The notes under the pieces were generated by a model. It searched no databases and was not told the DNA's origin. It saw only the letters and a list, made by a program, of their open reading frames with translations. From the NCBI GenBank assembly GCA_038025085.1, contig CM076153.1, positions 16,963,001 to 17,027,000 of the forward strand: a DNA stretch of 64,000 nt, read 5' to 3'. The translations under genes and the position numbers were made by a program. Numbering within the stretch: position 1 is the stretch's first letter; every line of letters begins with the position of its first letter. Shown here piece after piece: positions 1-11,875 of the stretch. Source of the DNA: Tetragonia tetragonoides. Taxonomy: Eukaryota; Streptophyta; Magnoliopsida; Caryophyllales; Aizoaceae.

Positions 1-1036
1 TACTTGTTATGTAATCACCATATTAAATTGAATTGAGAGTTAAGACTTCTTTGGTAGTGGATCCACCGAAGGATGCGAATGGGAATTTGTCACTTGTAAC
101 GTTGAGTGGTTCCATTGGTTATGGCCTCAATGTTTGGAAATCTTGTATCCATATATGATGATTGGGCGAGTGGTTCTCCGGAACAGTTCTTCCTGTAGAC
201 TTTAGGGTCGAAGGAGGATATGCATACTAAGGAACATCTAGAAGTACTTCGGGAGTCATCTATACTCCGGGACGGTTGATCCCTCTTTTGCCACTGTGCA
301 CGGGACTAAGATCCTATTGAATCGACTGCGGTTGATTTGACAATTCATGCGATTCTCTTCTCTCTAATGAACTTGGCTAATGGATAATAATAAATAATGA
401 GATTTATTATTTGGTGACTATTGTGTCTTTATTTTTAAAGCATGTTGTCTTTAGTTCTAAAGCATGATTAGTTTATTTGATTAAGCATGTGGACTTAATT
501 TTGGAGATCGAAAGTGATTATGTGCTTATGAATTACTCAGCATCGATGATTAGTTATTTTTCTTTTTACTTGTGTTTGTTGTCCATTTCTCTTCAATGGT
601 GGGCCTATGATGAACCTATATGGGATTTGTCTATATGGGGGAGTAGATTGACAGGATTGTAGCTTGAGGAATTGAGCTAAGAAAGGCGTGCCAAGAAGAT
701 AGTATACCTTCTAAAAACATTTATCTTACTGATTAGTTTGGAACTTTGTTATTATTGGGATTTTGTATTGCAAGAAGATTAATTCTCTTGCATAAGAACT
801 AATAAGTCTAATACTTTTATTTCAGTTGGATTAATTGTTTTAAGTCAGTTGAAGAAGATAGTTATTATTTAATTATGTAGTACGTTTGTTTGGGGATTTT
901 AACATTTGTTTCTTTCTAACCTTGTATTTGATTTGAACATTAAATATGGCGGTAACGCTTCGAATTTCCAGTGTTTTTCCGCTGCAACTCGTGATTTTAA
1001 ATGGTTTTAAATTAGACGGAAATTCGGGGTGTTACA
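1..1036 (+). repeat. 5' LTR, 3' part only
   Basis: This stretch aligns with 9073-10109 almost without gaps and ends in the same GGGGTGTTACA, directly before the primer binding site. The first 1.8 kb of this LTR lies outside the window. A 61-codon open frame at 477-662 has a counterpart at 9550-9735, but it is only LTR sequence present in both copies and is not a gene. Confidence 0.95.
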
Positions 1037-1039
1037 AGT

Positions 1040-1051
1040 TGGTATCAGAGC
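1040..1051 (+). other. Primer binding site, initiator tRNA-Met type
   Basis: TGGTATCAGAGC begins three bases after the LTR end. It is the standard complement of the 3' end of plant initiator tRNA-Met, used to prime minus-strand synthesis. Confidence 0.93.
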
Positions 1052-1278
1052 GTATGTTAGGAAGCATATGCTAGGAGTTTTTTGACCTAAGAGTATGAAT
1101 GACATTTTGCGAAAAGTATATCGTTATGATGTGCTCATAGTTAAAATTTTAAATAGACCTAAGTTATGTGAATAAAAGCCTTATAAGCCAAAATGAGTGG
1201 ATTGGTTATTTTTTTACCTTGTTTTGGTATTATATGAAGTACTCGAGTGAAGTACTAGCGAGTTGTTTCTGTTTGCAG

Positions 1279-1830
1279 ATGAGTCGTTCGCCCAGGGATC
1301 CGCGAACTCTGCAATGGAAGGGGGACAAGAGTCTGCATGACTTCGAGTCCGAGGCGCATGCGACCTTCAAGTAATATAACGACTACCATGGGAATAAGTC
1401 TAACTTGAGGTCACAACGCATGAAGGCGTATGTTATGTACAAGGCTTTTGGACATAACCAAATTTGGGAGGCTTTCAGAGACAAGATCCATGACGAGTGG
1501 GAGCAATCCTACGACGGGGGAAAACCGTTCAAGGAGAGCTTCGACTCTACCTTTAGTCGTGCTATGCTTTGGCCGAAGGATTATTTCGCGAAGCACCCTG
1601 GCATCATTGATAAGATCGACGAGATGAAGGAGCTCGCGTTGGTCAAGTTTCAACGTAAGTTCAAATTTCCACCAAGTCCTGCGAAGGAGGATAAGGGGAA
1701 AGTGGTCGATGAGGCCAAGGAGCTCGAAAAGGAATTGTTCAACGAGATGCACTAGAGTCTCGGTGAAATCTACCAAGAGGCGCTCCAAAAGAAAGGCACT
1801 AAGAAACGCAAGGTCATGAAGAAAGCGTAG
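1279..1830 (+). pseudogene. Extra ORF between primer binding site and gag
   Basis: One frame stays open over 184 codons from the ATG at 1279 to the TAG at 1828, broken only by TAA at 1372 and TAG at 1753. The product is hydrophilic: an N-terminal stretch starting MSRSPRDP, a middle rich in aromatic and charged residues (WEAFRDKIHDEWEQ, DYFAKHPGI), then a lysine-rich tail (KKGTKKRKVMKK) resembling a nuclear localisation signal. I recognise no family. It is neither gag nor pol, which follow in normal order. Elements of the Tat/Ogre lineage are known to carry an ORF before gag; a similar ORF in a Tekay-like element is less familiar to me. The ATG directly follows a polypyrimidine tract and CAG, like a splice acceptor. 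It could be a captured host fragment or an element-specific protein. Confidence 0.55.
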
Positions 1831-2380
1831 TTCTTAGTTTTATTTAGTTTTGATGGAGTAAACTATTTGAGACTTTATTTGGGCCTGTGAGCCAATTGTT
1901 TGACATTATTTTAGAATGTTATTGTTTTTACTTTACTTCATGCTATTGAGGCTTGGTGTGACAAGTCCTCATTTTTGGAACAAATACTATGATTATTTGA
2001 TTTATGAGATTGACTTTTGCAATAAATGTGTTATTTACTTGCTAAATTGGAGCATGAGTATTGTGAAAGCGCCTATGAAAAGGCATGGATGTTTCTTTTT
2101 GATTGTTAACTGTTATTATGAGAAAGAACAAAGTCAACTGAAACTTGAACTTGCTAGTACGCAAGAGTGTGATAAGGTCATGCTTGAACGCAATAAGAGC
2201 CTAGAGCCCTAGTTGGCTATTGAACATATATATGAGTCAAGTGTATATGTTAGTTGTGATTATCGCACCTGAGTGTGATATGGGTAGCTAATACCCTTTT
2301 CTTTTGATTTTGTTGATCCTTTAGGTCGCTAGATGCCACCTTGACGAAACACGCAAAGAATCGAAGATTCGAGCAGTTCG
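1831..2380 (+). other. Leader between extra ORF and gag
   Basis: About 550 bases with no convincing gene. A 98-codon open frame at 1916-2212 has no recognisable domain. A pyrimidine-rich tract ending in TTTAG at 2324 looks like a splice acceptor 57 bases before the gag ATG. Confidence 0.5.
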
Positions 2381-3543
2381 ATGGGAGATAATAATGACAA
2401 CGGAGGCGTTGGGAATGGGGAAGAAATGGCGCAAGCCTTACTAGCGCAACTTGCTCAGTCGCTGCAAGCTTTGGCGCAGTCCAATGCATTCATCGCACAA
2501 ATGATGCAAAGGGAGGCACAAGGGTTACGGGGGGTGACGATTTCGCCGCCGTATCCAAGAAGATCAAAGGGCATAACCTGCCTATTTTTGAGGGGCACGA
2601 GGACCCTGTGCTTCTTGACGACTGGACGCGGGACCTAGAGAAGATCTTCGCGATAACGGGATGCCCAAAGGAACTCAAGGTGGATAGTGCTATCTATCTG
2701 TTCCGAAAGAAGGTTGATCGATGTTGGACAACCAACGGTACCTCAATTAGAGCTCGACCGGGTTTTAATTGGGAGATGTTCAAAACGGCTCTTCGAGAGG
2801 AATTCTACCCAGAATATCTCCAGGACCAGAAATATAACGAGTTCTTGAACCTTATCCAGAGAAGGATGACTGTTCAAGAATATGCTGAAAAGTTTGACGA
2901 CCTTGCTCGTTTTGCTGGAGAGTTAGTCTCTACAGAAGAGCAAAGGGCCCGTAGATTCCAGAATGGGTTGTACTGGACCATTCGCGAATCTTTTGGAGGT
3001 TTTAAGTGTCAAACTGTGCAAGAAGCTTACAATCGGGCTGCGAATCAAGCTGCAATTTATAAGCAACGAGAGGAGGTAACTGGGAAGAAGAGAAAGTTTG
3101 AGGACCATCAGGGTAGTGGTGGTGAGAAGAAGGAAAAGTTCCAGGGAGGGAACAACCAGAATGGCAACAACAACAACAACAACAACAAGGGGAATAACCA
3201 TAATGAGGGTGGGAATTCCAAAAATGGAAATGGCCATAACAGTAATGGGGTTTGGAAGGGTAAACCCTACATTTGCAAGAGATGCAATAAGAATCACCTA
3301 GGGCTTGATTGTGCTGGAAATAAGGTGAGGTGCTTCACTTGTCAAGAGTTAGGGCATCGTTCTTTTGATTGTCCTCAGAAGGGAAAGACCGTGAACAATG
3401 GTGGGGGCAACAACAATGTTCAAGCTCCTGCAGCTCAGGGTCAGAATGGGAACAATCAGGGGGGTAATCGACAGAATGGGCTGAATGGATAGGCTGGGAA
3501 TGTTCAGAACAATAATGGCAACCAGAACAGAAATGGAGGTCGT
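2381..3543 (+). pseudogene. gag region of the chromovirus (capsid and nucleocapsid), broken
   Basis: Gag forms the particle that packages the element RNA. The ATG at 2381 opens an N-terminal region with a Leu/Ala/Gln-rich helix. The frame shifts near 2530-2545, where a run of G is a likely slip site, and then runs from about 2550 to a TAG at 3490. The typical plant retrotransposon gag capsid motif follows (FYPEYLQDQKYNEF, VQEYAEKFDDLARF). After it come an Asn/Gly-rich linker with a poly-Asn run at about 3163-3190 and two zinc knuckles: a variant CX2C type from about 3274 and a CX2CX4HX4C at 3331-3372. After the TAG the frame continues as a Gly/Asn linker into protease, so gag and pol were one frame. 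Confidence 0.9.
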
Positions 3544-5604
3544 TTGTTTGTGATGAATCAAGCACAGACTGATGCGGTAAACAATGTGGTGACTGGTACG
3601 TTTCTTGTAAATTCTTTGCCTGCCTATGTGTTATTTGATTCTGGAGCATCACATTCATTCATATCTAAAAACTTTGTTAAGAAACATGGGGAATTTCAAG
3701 GCTCAACTGTCACAGAACCTTTATAGACTAGTATAACCACTCCTACTGGGAAGGTAGTATTGCGTAGAGTGATACATCCCAATGTTCGAGTGAACATTGT
3801 AGGGTCTGAACTGCCTACAGACCTGACTGAGTTTTTAATTAGAAGATTTTGATGTTATTCTAGGTATGAACTGGCTTAACAAGTATAAAGCAAGAATCGA
3901 TTGTAGTGAACAAAAGATATCGCTGAGAAGGCCTAGAGGTAATAGAATCTCTTATAAAGGAATTGTCACTAAGGGAGGAATTGGGATTATTTTAATGTTA
4001 GTGGCTAAAAAGCACTTAGAGAAAGGATGTGAGGGATTTTTGTGTCACATTCAAAATGTAGACGGAGTAGACGAGGAAATCTTAAAGATTGACGTGGTCA
4101 ATGAGTTTCCGGACGTCTTTCCTAAGGAGATTCCTGGTATGCCACCAGTGAGGGATACTGTGTTTCAGATTGACCTAGTTCCTGGAACAGGTTCGATTTC
4201 GAGGGCACCGTATAGAATGGCACCTTTAGAGATGAAAGAACTGAAGGAGCAATTAGAAGAGTTGTTAGAGAAAGGGTACATTAGACCTAGTGTGTCACCT
4301 TGGGGTGCACCAGTTCTATTTGTGCGTAAGAAGAATGGTAGTCTGCGTCTCTGTATTCACTATCGTGAGTTGAATAAGGTCACTGTCAAGAATAGGTATC
4401 CCCTACCTAGAATTGAAGACCTGTTCGATAAACTCTAAGGTGCTGGAGTGTTTTCGAAGGTGGATTTGCGGTCTGGTTATCATCAGCTGAGAATTGATGA
4501 GGTCGACATTGTGAAAACTACCTTTAGGACAAGGTATGGGCATTATGAGTTTACTGTTATGCCATTTGGGTTAACTAATGCACATGCTAAGTTTATGGAG
4601 ATGATGAATAACACCTTTAGACCATATCTGGATAGTTTTGTAGTCGTGTTTATCGATGACATTTTGGTGTATTCGAAAGACGAGGAGGAACACGCAAGAC
4701 ACTTGAGAACTGTTTTGGAGGTTTTGCGAAATAAGAAGGTGTACGCTAAACTCTCAAGTGTGAGTTTTTGTTAGAGAGTGTTGCCTTTCTTGGGCACATT
4801 ATCTCTAAAGAAGGAGCTTCTGTAGACCCTTCAAAGATTCGGGCTGTCATGGATTAGCCTGCTCCGAAAAGCGTGACTGAGGTGAGAAGTTTCCTCGGGT
4901 TGGCTGGCTACTATGGGAGATTTGTGCAAGACTTCTCCAAGGTAGCTAGACCTATCACAAATTTGATGAAGAAGGAGACGAAGTACAAGTGGACCGAACA
5001 ATGTGAAGAAGCTTTCCAAGAGCTTAAGAAGAGGTTGACAACGGCACCAGTGTTGACTTTACCGTCCGGAATGGAAGGATTTGAGGTGTATAGCGACGCT
5101 TCAAAGAATGGGCTGGGGTGTGTGCTTATGCAGAATGGCAAGGTGGTTGCTTATGCCTCTCGCCAGTTCAAAGTGCATGAGAAGAACTACCCTACTCACG
5201 ACATGGAGCTAGCTGCTGTGATTTTTGCCTTAAAAATCTGAAGGCATTACTTGTATGGAGCTCGTTGCAAGATCTTTACAGATCACAAGAGTTTGAAGTA
5301 TATCTTCACTCAAAAGGAGTTGAACATGAGGCAACGAAGATGGCTCGAGTTGATATCTGAGTACGATATGGATATTCAGTATCACGAGGGAAAGGCCAAT
5401 GTAGTGGTTGACGGGTTGAGTAGGAAGACTTCACACACTGTGAATAGCATGATGGTACTACCGTATGATTTGTGTGAGGAATTCAGAAAGTTAAACCTAG
5501 AAGTTGTTCAACAAGGTGAGACTGTAGTGTTGCTGAATCACTTGTGGTGCGACCGTCGATCTATGATGAGATACGACAGTTGCAAGTTCATGACCCGTTT
5601 CTAG
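3544..5604 (+). pseudogene. pol region: protease, reverse transcriptase, RNase H, broken
   Basis: Protease is shown by the DSGASHSF motif (Asp codon at 3637). A TAG at 3724 and a frameshift near 3840 interrupt it. RT runs from about 4090 to 4830, with the conserved [13 protein letters not shown] box, MPFGLTNA and the catalytic FIDD (first Asp at 4655). It is broken by TAA at 4436, a frameshift near 4755 and TAG at 4855. RNase H follows (about 5080-5420; [22 protein letters not shown]), with TGA at 5239 where the family has Trp. The frame is lost again near 5540, before the integrase zinc-binding region. All domains are recognisable, but no functional polyprotein could be made from this copy. 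Confidence 0.93.
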
Positions 5605-7011
5605 AGGAGGTACGTGTCAAGATAAAGGATGGGAAGCATCCTGATTTTGAAATCCTTGATGATGGGACGATCAAGATGAAGGGGCGTTGGTGTATACCCG
5701 ACAATAACGAGCTGAAGAGAACAATTCTTGATGAGGCACATGGAACAGCGTATTCTGTTCACCCAGGAGGTGATAAGCTGTACAAAGACTTGAAACTTCA
5801 GTTTTGGTGGATGAACATGAAGCGAGAATGTGGCAAAATGTCTTACTTGTCAAAAGGTGAAGATCGAACACACGAGGCCTGGAGGTCTTGTCCAATCGCT
5901 AGAAATTCCTGGATGGAAGTGGGATTCAATCTCGATGGATTTCGTGACTGGATTACCAAAGACGAGGTCTGGCAAGGACACTATTTGGGTTATTGTCGAC
6001 CGACTGACGAAAACGGCGAGATTCATTGCAATGAAGAAGACTTGGTCGATGAACCAACTCGCTGCAGCTTATGTGAAAGAGGTCTTGAGGTACATGGAGT
6101 ACCTAAGGACATTGTGTCAGACAGGGATACGAGATTCTTGTCAAACTTCTGGGGCAAATTACAAGAGGCCTTTGGTACGAAGTTGAAATTTAGTACATCA
6201 TTTCATCCTGCGACAGATGGTCAAACGGAGCGTACTATTCATACATTGGAGGACATGTTGCGAGCTTGTGCTCTAGAGATGAAGGACTCTTAGGAGAAGA
6301 GTTTGCCTTTGATTGAGTTCCTACAACAATAGCTACCACGCGAGCATTTGTAGGGCACCTTATGAGGCGTTGTATGGGAGAAAGTGTCGATCTCCTACGT
6401 GTTGGAACGACATAAGTGAAACCTTTGTGTTGGGTCCGGAGTTTATCCAAGAGACTGTGGATCAAGTGAAACTTGTCCAAGAGAAGATGAAAGCTGCACA
6501 AGATAGACAGAAAGCCTATGTAGATCAACATCGACCAATGGAGGAATTCCAAGTTGGTGAGAAGGTACTTCTCAAAGTATCGCCGACTCGTGGAGTTATG
6601 AGATTTGGGCGTAAAGGGAAGCTTAGCCCAAAGTACATTGGACCTTACGAGATTCTTGAAAGAGTTGGAGAGGTCGCTTATAGGCTTGCTATGCCTATGG
6701 ATTTGGAGCAAGTGCACGATGTGTTCCACGTGTCACAACTCAAGAGATATCACCATGATCCGAGTCATATGCTGAACCCAGAAAAGGTAGTGTTAGACGA
6801 CACACTTACCTATGAAGAGCAACCAGTTCGAGTCCTTGAGGAGCGAACTAAACCTGTGAGGATCCTAGACGAGAAAACGAAGAAAACTTGTGCGTCTACG
6901 ATCAGTCTTGTGAAAGTGTTATGGGCTAACCACAAAGTCAAAGAGGCGACTTGGAAAACTGAGGCTGACATGCGCAAACGTTATCCTCAATTGTTCGAAC
7001 AAGGTACTTAA
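5544..7011 (+). pseudogene. Integrase with chromodomain-like C-terminus, broken
   Basis: Integrase inserts the cDNA. The N-terminal part with the zinc-binding Cys pair (CLTCQKVK at about 5833) and the catalytic core (MDFVTGLP, WVIVDRLTK) lie in one frame to about 6090. The frame then changes, and VPKDIVSDRDTRF and the FHPATDGQTERT box are read in another to TAG at 6291. It changes again before a last stretch from 6313 to 7011 with the GPY module (LSPKYIGPYEILERVG, HDVFHVSQLKRY) and a degenerate chromodomain. In chromoviruses this tail directs insertion into particular chromatin. The three frame changes make the copy non-functional. Confidence 0.92.
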
Positions 7012-7013
7012 CC

Positions 7014-7280
7014 TTGGTTTCGAGGTCGAAACCTTTTTAAGGGGGGAAGGGTGTAACAATCCACAAAAGAAAAGAGACAAAGACTGGAAAACTCATTGCA
7101 TTGCATTGCATCATGCTCATTTTCTTATTTGGAAAAGTTATGATAACTTTTAACTTTCGAGTTACACGTTTTGTATTGAACTTTGGAAGTGTGGTGGAAA
7201 AACTTCGCCTTATGGAACTAGCTTCACTTTGGTGGTGATCCTAAGTTTCGAGGATGAAACTTCTTTTAAGGGGGTAAGGA
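7014..7280 (+). other. Duplicated polypurine-tract module
   Basis: Two similar stretches of about 43 bases, 7014-7056 and 7241-7285, each contain TTTCGAGG, GAAAC, a run of T, a purine run and then TGTAA. The second purine run (AAGGGGGTAAGGA) abuts the LTR start at 7281 and is the working position of the polypurine tract. The first (AAGGGGGGAAGGG, 7039-7051) is followed by TGTAACA, which mimics an LTR start. Confidence 0.7.
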
Positions 7281-10109
7281 TGTAATACCCCGTAATTTTT
7301 TATCATTTTAGAATAATTACTTAAAAAGAAAATGTGATTTCGTATTTAAAATAATTAATTGGGCTCATAAATGTTTTGGGTGCCTAATTAATATTGCGTT
7401 TTAGTTTTGGACCTAATTAAATTAATTGGGCCAAAATAAAAGAAAGAAATTGGGCTTAATCAATTCGGATTGGCCGAAAATAATTAGGACCCAATTAGGG
7501 CCATTATTTTCGGCCAAGAGCCGAAAATATGGGGCAAATAAATCAGTTTTTATTTTCAAAAATTTGGTTTCCTAAATATTTGGTAAGTGGAGGGAAGTAA
7601 GGAGAGTTTTTAGGAAAGAAGAAGTTTAGTTAAGGAAGGAGTTTATTTGGGTTCCTAAATACACTCAGCTTCCAAACTTAACTGATTCTTTACCAAACAA
7701 AAAAAAAACACGCGTTCTCTCTCTCTTCACCTCACACGACTGAAACCCAAGAGCAAAAAGAAGGAGAAAGTTCATCACTTTTCACAATCCATCTTGCTCA
7801 ATTTTAATCCCTCGAATTTTCAAGTAAGTGTTCTAAATTTGTTTCCTTTGATTATTAAAAGCTTTTTGATTCAATTCAAGTATGATTTTATGAACCCTAG
7901 TTTTTGTATGATAAACCCTAATTTAGTTTTGCCTAGGGTTTGTAAGATTCTATTAATTGTGCATGATAGGATCATGATTAGGGTTTGGTTTGTGGTTTTT
8001 ATTAAATTGAATCAAGTTTGAATGAAAAAGGTTGGATCTTTGTAATTTAATTAAATCTGGAAATAATGGTAGATTTAAATTTTTTTTTTTTTTGAGGGAA
8101 TGGTAGATTTAGTTAGATTAGGGTTTTGTTAATGGGATTTTAAAAAAAAAAAGAAAAAAAGAGAAGACACGTCCGTGCCATAAGGCACGACCGCGCCTGC
8201 TGCGGGCTGCCACTGGTGGGCCAACCACCAGCGGGTCTGCTGGTGGTGGGGCCCGATGGTGATGGTGATGTGGTTTGGGTGTTGACTTGCTTTGACTAGT
8301 TGACTTGTTTAGGGTTTTGGAAAGTTTCCTATTTTGGTTTATGCAAATTCGTTTTTTGGAAACTTTGAGCATGCATGAGTAACTGAAATTTTCAGCAACT
8401 TAATTAATTAAATTAAGGGCACTAAATGATCTTTAAAGTTTAATAAAGTGGTTTAGAAGTCAAGGTATTGACTATTGTTATATTGTGGATTTGTTAGGAT
8501 CCGTTGACCGTGCTTAAACGTAAGGAGCTTACGTTATTTGATTGTCGTGATTGCCTATTTTAAAGATAATTCATGTCTCTATGAATTATGTAATCTCTTT
8601 GTCATAATTCATATTGATTGGGATTTGTGTTCATTTGTCTAGTATTGAATTAGGAATGTGAATTCATATTTGGACTTGTGAATATTTGAGAAGGGATAAT
8701 TTATGTTTATTTCCTTGTGATGATTCGTATAGAATTATATGATAGTGAATGCATGTATAATTTTGGAAGTTCACTTGTGTAGCAATGTCTACTTGATTAA
8801 TATTCATGTGAGGAGATGCATGTTATTATTGGTTATTGAACGAAAATTATGTTAGTAATTGTTCAATTGGATATAGCTCGGAATTGCTATTTTTGGTATC
8901 ATGTTAGTAAGCATGTGAATCATGTTAGAAGCATGTTACTTCAATAAGTTGATATGAACTTTGACTATTGATTAGGTGGTTTTGAATTGAGGTCAAGACG
9001 TCATTCATGTAATATGCCATCGGAATTTGTAACCATATTGTGTTACTTGAGAAATGCCAAGATTATGTGTATTACTTGTTATGTGATCACCATATTAAAT
9101 TAAATTGAGAGTTAACACTTCTTTGGTAATGTATCCACCGAAGGATGCGAATGGGAATTCGTCACTTGTAACGTCGAGTGGTTCCATTGGTTATGGCCTC
9201 AATGTTTGGAAATCTTGTATCCATATATGATGATTGGGCGAGTGGTTCTCCAGAACAGTTCTTCCTGTAGACTGTAGGGTCGAAGGACGGTATGCATACT
9301 AAGGAACATCTAGAAGTACTCCGGGAGTCATCTATACTCCGGGACGGTTGATCCCTCTTTTGCCACTGTGCACGGGACTAAGATCCTATTGAATCGACTG
9401 CGGTTGGTTTGACAATTCATGCGATTCTCTTCTCTCTAATGAACTTGGCTAATGGATAATAATAAATAATGAGATTTATTATTTGGTGACTATTGTGTCT
9501 TTATTTTTAAAGCATGTTGTCTTTGGTTCTTAAAGCATGATTAGTTTATTTGATTAAGCATGTGTACTTAATTTTGGACATTGAAGTGGATTATGTGGTT
9601 ATGAATTACTCAGCATCGTTGATTAGTTGTTTTTCTTTTTACTTGTGTTTGTTGTCCATTTCTCTTCAATGGTGGGCCTATGATGAACCTATATGGAATT
9701 TATCTATATGGGGGAGTAGATTGACAGGATTGTAGCTCGAAGAGTTGAGCTAAGAAAGGCATGCCAAGAAGATAGTATATCTTCTAAAAACATTTATCTT
9801 ACTGTTTAGTTTGGAACTTTGTTATTATTGGGATTTTGTATTGTAAGAAGATTAATTCTCTTGCATGAGAATTAATAAGTTTAATACTTTTATTTCAGTT
9901 GGATTAATTGTTTTAAGTCAGTTGAAGAAGATAGTTATAATTTAATTACCTAGTACGTTTGTTTGGGGATTTTAGCATTTGTTTCTTTCTAACCTTGTAT
10001 TTGATTTGAACATTAAATACGGCGGTACCGCATCGAATTTCCAGTGTTTTTCCGCTGCAACTCGTGATTTTCAATGGTTTTAAATTAGACGGAAATTCGG
10101 GGTGTTACA
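7281..10109 (+). repeat. 3' LTR, complete (2,829 bp)
   Basis: It begins TGTAATACCCC directly after a polypurine tract and ends GGGGTGTTACA, so it starts with TG, ends with CA and has short inverted ends. Positions 9073-10109 match 1-1036. A GC-rich patch at 8165-8260 contains a small hairpin (GTGCC/GGCAC). No protein gene is supported inside; a 61-codon frame at 9550-9735 is the copy of the one in the other LTR. Confidence 0.95.
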
Positions 10110-10117
10110 CCTTCAAT

Positions 10118-11656
10118 ATAGATTCTAGGGGAATTCCAATTGGTGCCCTTTTACTATTGACTTGTCCAACTGGTGCCCCAAATACAGAAAGAAGTCCGGT
10201 CCGTGCCCCTTTACATTTTAAAAGTCTATTCCGTGACCTTATTTTATGTTTTCCGTTACAGGTATCCGTTAATTGGTGACGTGTCAATGTTGAAAGAATT
10301 TTGGGTTTTTAGGGTCCATTTTCGACTAAAATAAGCAGACCAAATTGCCCCTATCACTGTCAGGCAGCTTCATTAACCTTGCTGTCAACTTTCTCTCTCC
10401 TCCCTCTTTCTCCACCGCCACTACCACCTTCTCGTTCACTCATTCAACCTCCATAACCTTGATCTTATGGATCTTATTCTTCAACCCTTCAACAAAAGCA
10501 TTAACAATAAGCTGTTGAGATTCCAGTATCATTTCACTTCTCTTCATCTCCATATCCATTCTCATCTTTTCAATCTCCCTCATCATATCCATCTTTTCAA
10601 CCAGCCAAGAAAAGGCCCACCACTCCATCTTCATTTTTTCTCTGTCTTCGAATTATTGTAGCCTGATCAACCATTCCAGTACCAGCTCGACATTCGCCGG
10701 TGATGGTGATCAATCAATTTATTTCAAATTGACCAAATTCATTACATAGGATAGATTCATTAAACAATACAATTATATTCATTTTCTTTAATTGGAAATT
10801 CATTAGTCAAAGGAGTCATATATTATGCAATGGTCTGGAAAAATTTTAATTGTCTCTCACTCTATTAATGGACCTAGACTTAAGATCGAAAAGCTTTGAA
10901 ATGTCTATCAGCGAATTGATTAGATTCATGGATCATTATTGACCAACCACAGACGTTTGTCGGCGATAGCCGCTTCGTCGTCATCGTTGAGCCAACTAGA
11001 GTGTTTTAGCGAGTTAATTTTTTTTTGGTGAAAGCGTTCCAGCGATTTAATTGATTATTCATCGACATCACGTCCATTAGGCTTGTCGAAGGCAGACGAA
11101 CCCCACACGAGATTAATTGGTAGCCGAGATGGTGGTTGGTTGAGGTGGACAGAGAAGGGGTGGTGGTGGTGGACTGTGGTTGGGTTTGAACCCGATTTGG
11201 GCTTCTCTGGTGGGCTGATCAGAGGGTTTTTTTGGCTGTTGTGGTGGCGGTGAAGAAAAGACCAAAAACTAACTTATGGGTACATTCATTATTTATTAGA
11301 TTGAGTGGTGAAAGAGAGATCATGGTCATCATTGTTGTAATTGTCAGATCGAGTAGTACCATTACACAAACACAGAAAAATGGAGAGGAGAGAATGGTGA
11401 GTCATGGGTGATTTTTCGTTTGATGGAAAAAACCCAACATCTCAATCGTCAATGTCGTTTAAAGATGGCATCCCTGCGTTTTAGTAAGGGTAAAATTGAC
11501 AATGCAAAAATTGTCTAACGGAAAACAAAAAATAAGGTCACCGAATAGACTTTTAAAAAGTAAAGGGGCACGGACCGGACTTCTTTCTGTGTTTGGGGCA
11601 CCAGTTGGACAAGTCAATAGTAAAAGGGCACCAATTGGAATTTCCCTAGATTCTAT
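10118..11656. mobile_element. MULE-like non-autonomous element, 141-bp terminal inverted repeats
   Basis: Positions 10118-10258 are the reverse complement of 11516-11656, with about six mismatches in 141 bases. The outer ends read ATAGATTCTAGGG and ATAGAATCTAGGG. Long TIRs and no coding capacity for a transposase fit a non-autonomous Mutator-like element. The flanking 9-mers (CTTCAATAT left, CTCCAATTC right) agree at only 6 of 9 positions, so the TSD is not convincing. The interior is pyrimidine-rich near 10390-10440 and GGT/GGA-rich near 11125-11240, perhaps a captured gene fragment, but I do not recognise it. The left TIR starts only 8 bases after the chromovirus LTR ends. Confidence 0.72.
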
Positions 11657-11875
11657 CTCCAATTCTTCACCATTGATATGGGCATGATAATTAAAAAAAG
11701 TGGGCCCTTAAACATCTCATGGCTATCTTTAATAATAATAATAATCATTGGCTTATTATAAAAGGCGTGATATCCCTTACCAAATAATTTAACCTGTTAG
11801 GCAATGTGAATTCTCTAATCTATTTTATCCGTTTGTTGTTGTGAAGTCAATTTGCATGTTGCTTACCAACTAGCC

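Larger units (their letters stand above)
1..10109 (+). mobile_element. Ty3/gypsy chromovirus (Tekay/Del-like), 5' end cut by window
   Basis: The order is LTR, primer binding site, gag, protease, RT, RNase H, integrase, chromodomain-like tail, polypurine tract, LTR, which is Ty3/gypsy order. The integrase C-terminus ends in a degenerate chromodomain (residues like KEATWKTEADMR and YPQLF), and the LTR is long (2.8 kb); both fit the Tekay/Del chromoviruses. Aligning the 1,036 bases of left LTR with 9073-10109 by eye gave about 43 differences, roughly 4 percent. The coding part is far more damaged than such similar LTRs would suggest, with at least six frameshifts and several nonsense codons. The target-site duplication cannot be tested because the left flank is outside the window. 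Confidence 0.93.

Noticed and set aside
477..9735. Two similar 61-codon frames at 477-662 and 9550-9735 as a conserved gene pair
   Set aside because: They occupy equivalent positions of the two LTRs of one element, so their similarity follows from LTR duplication.
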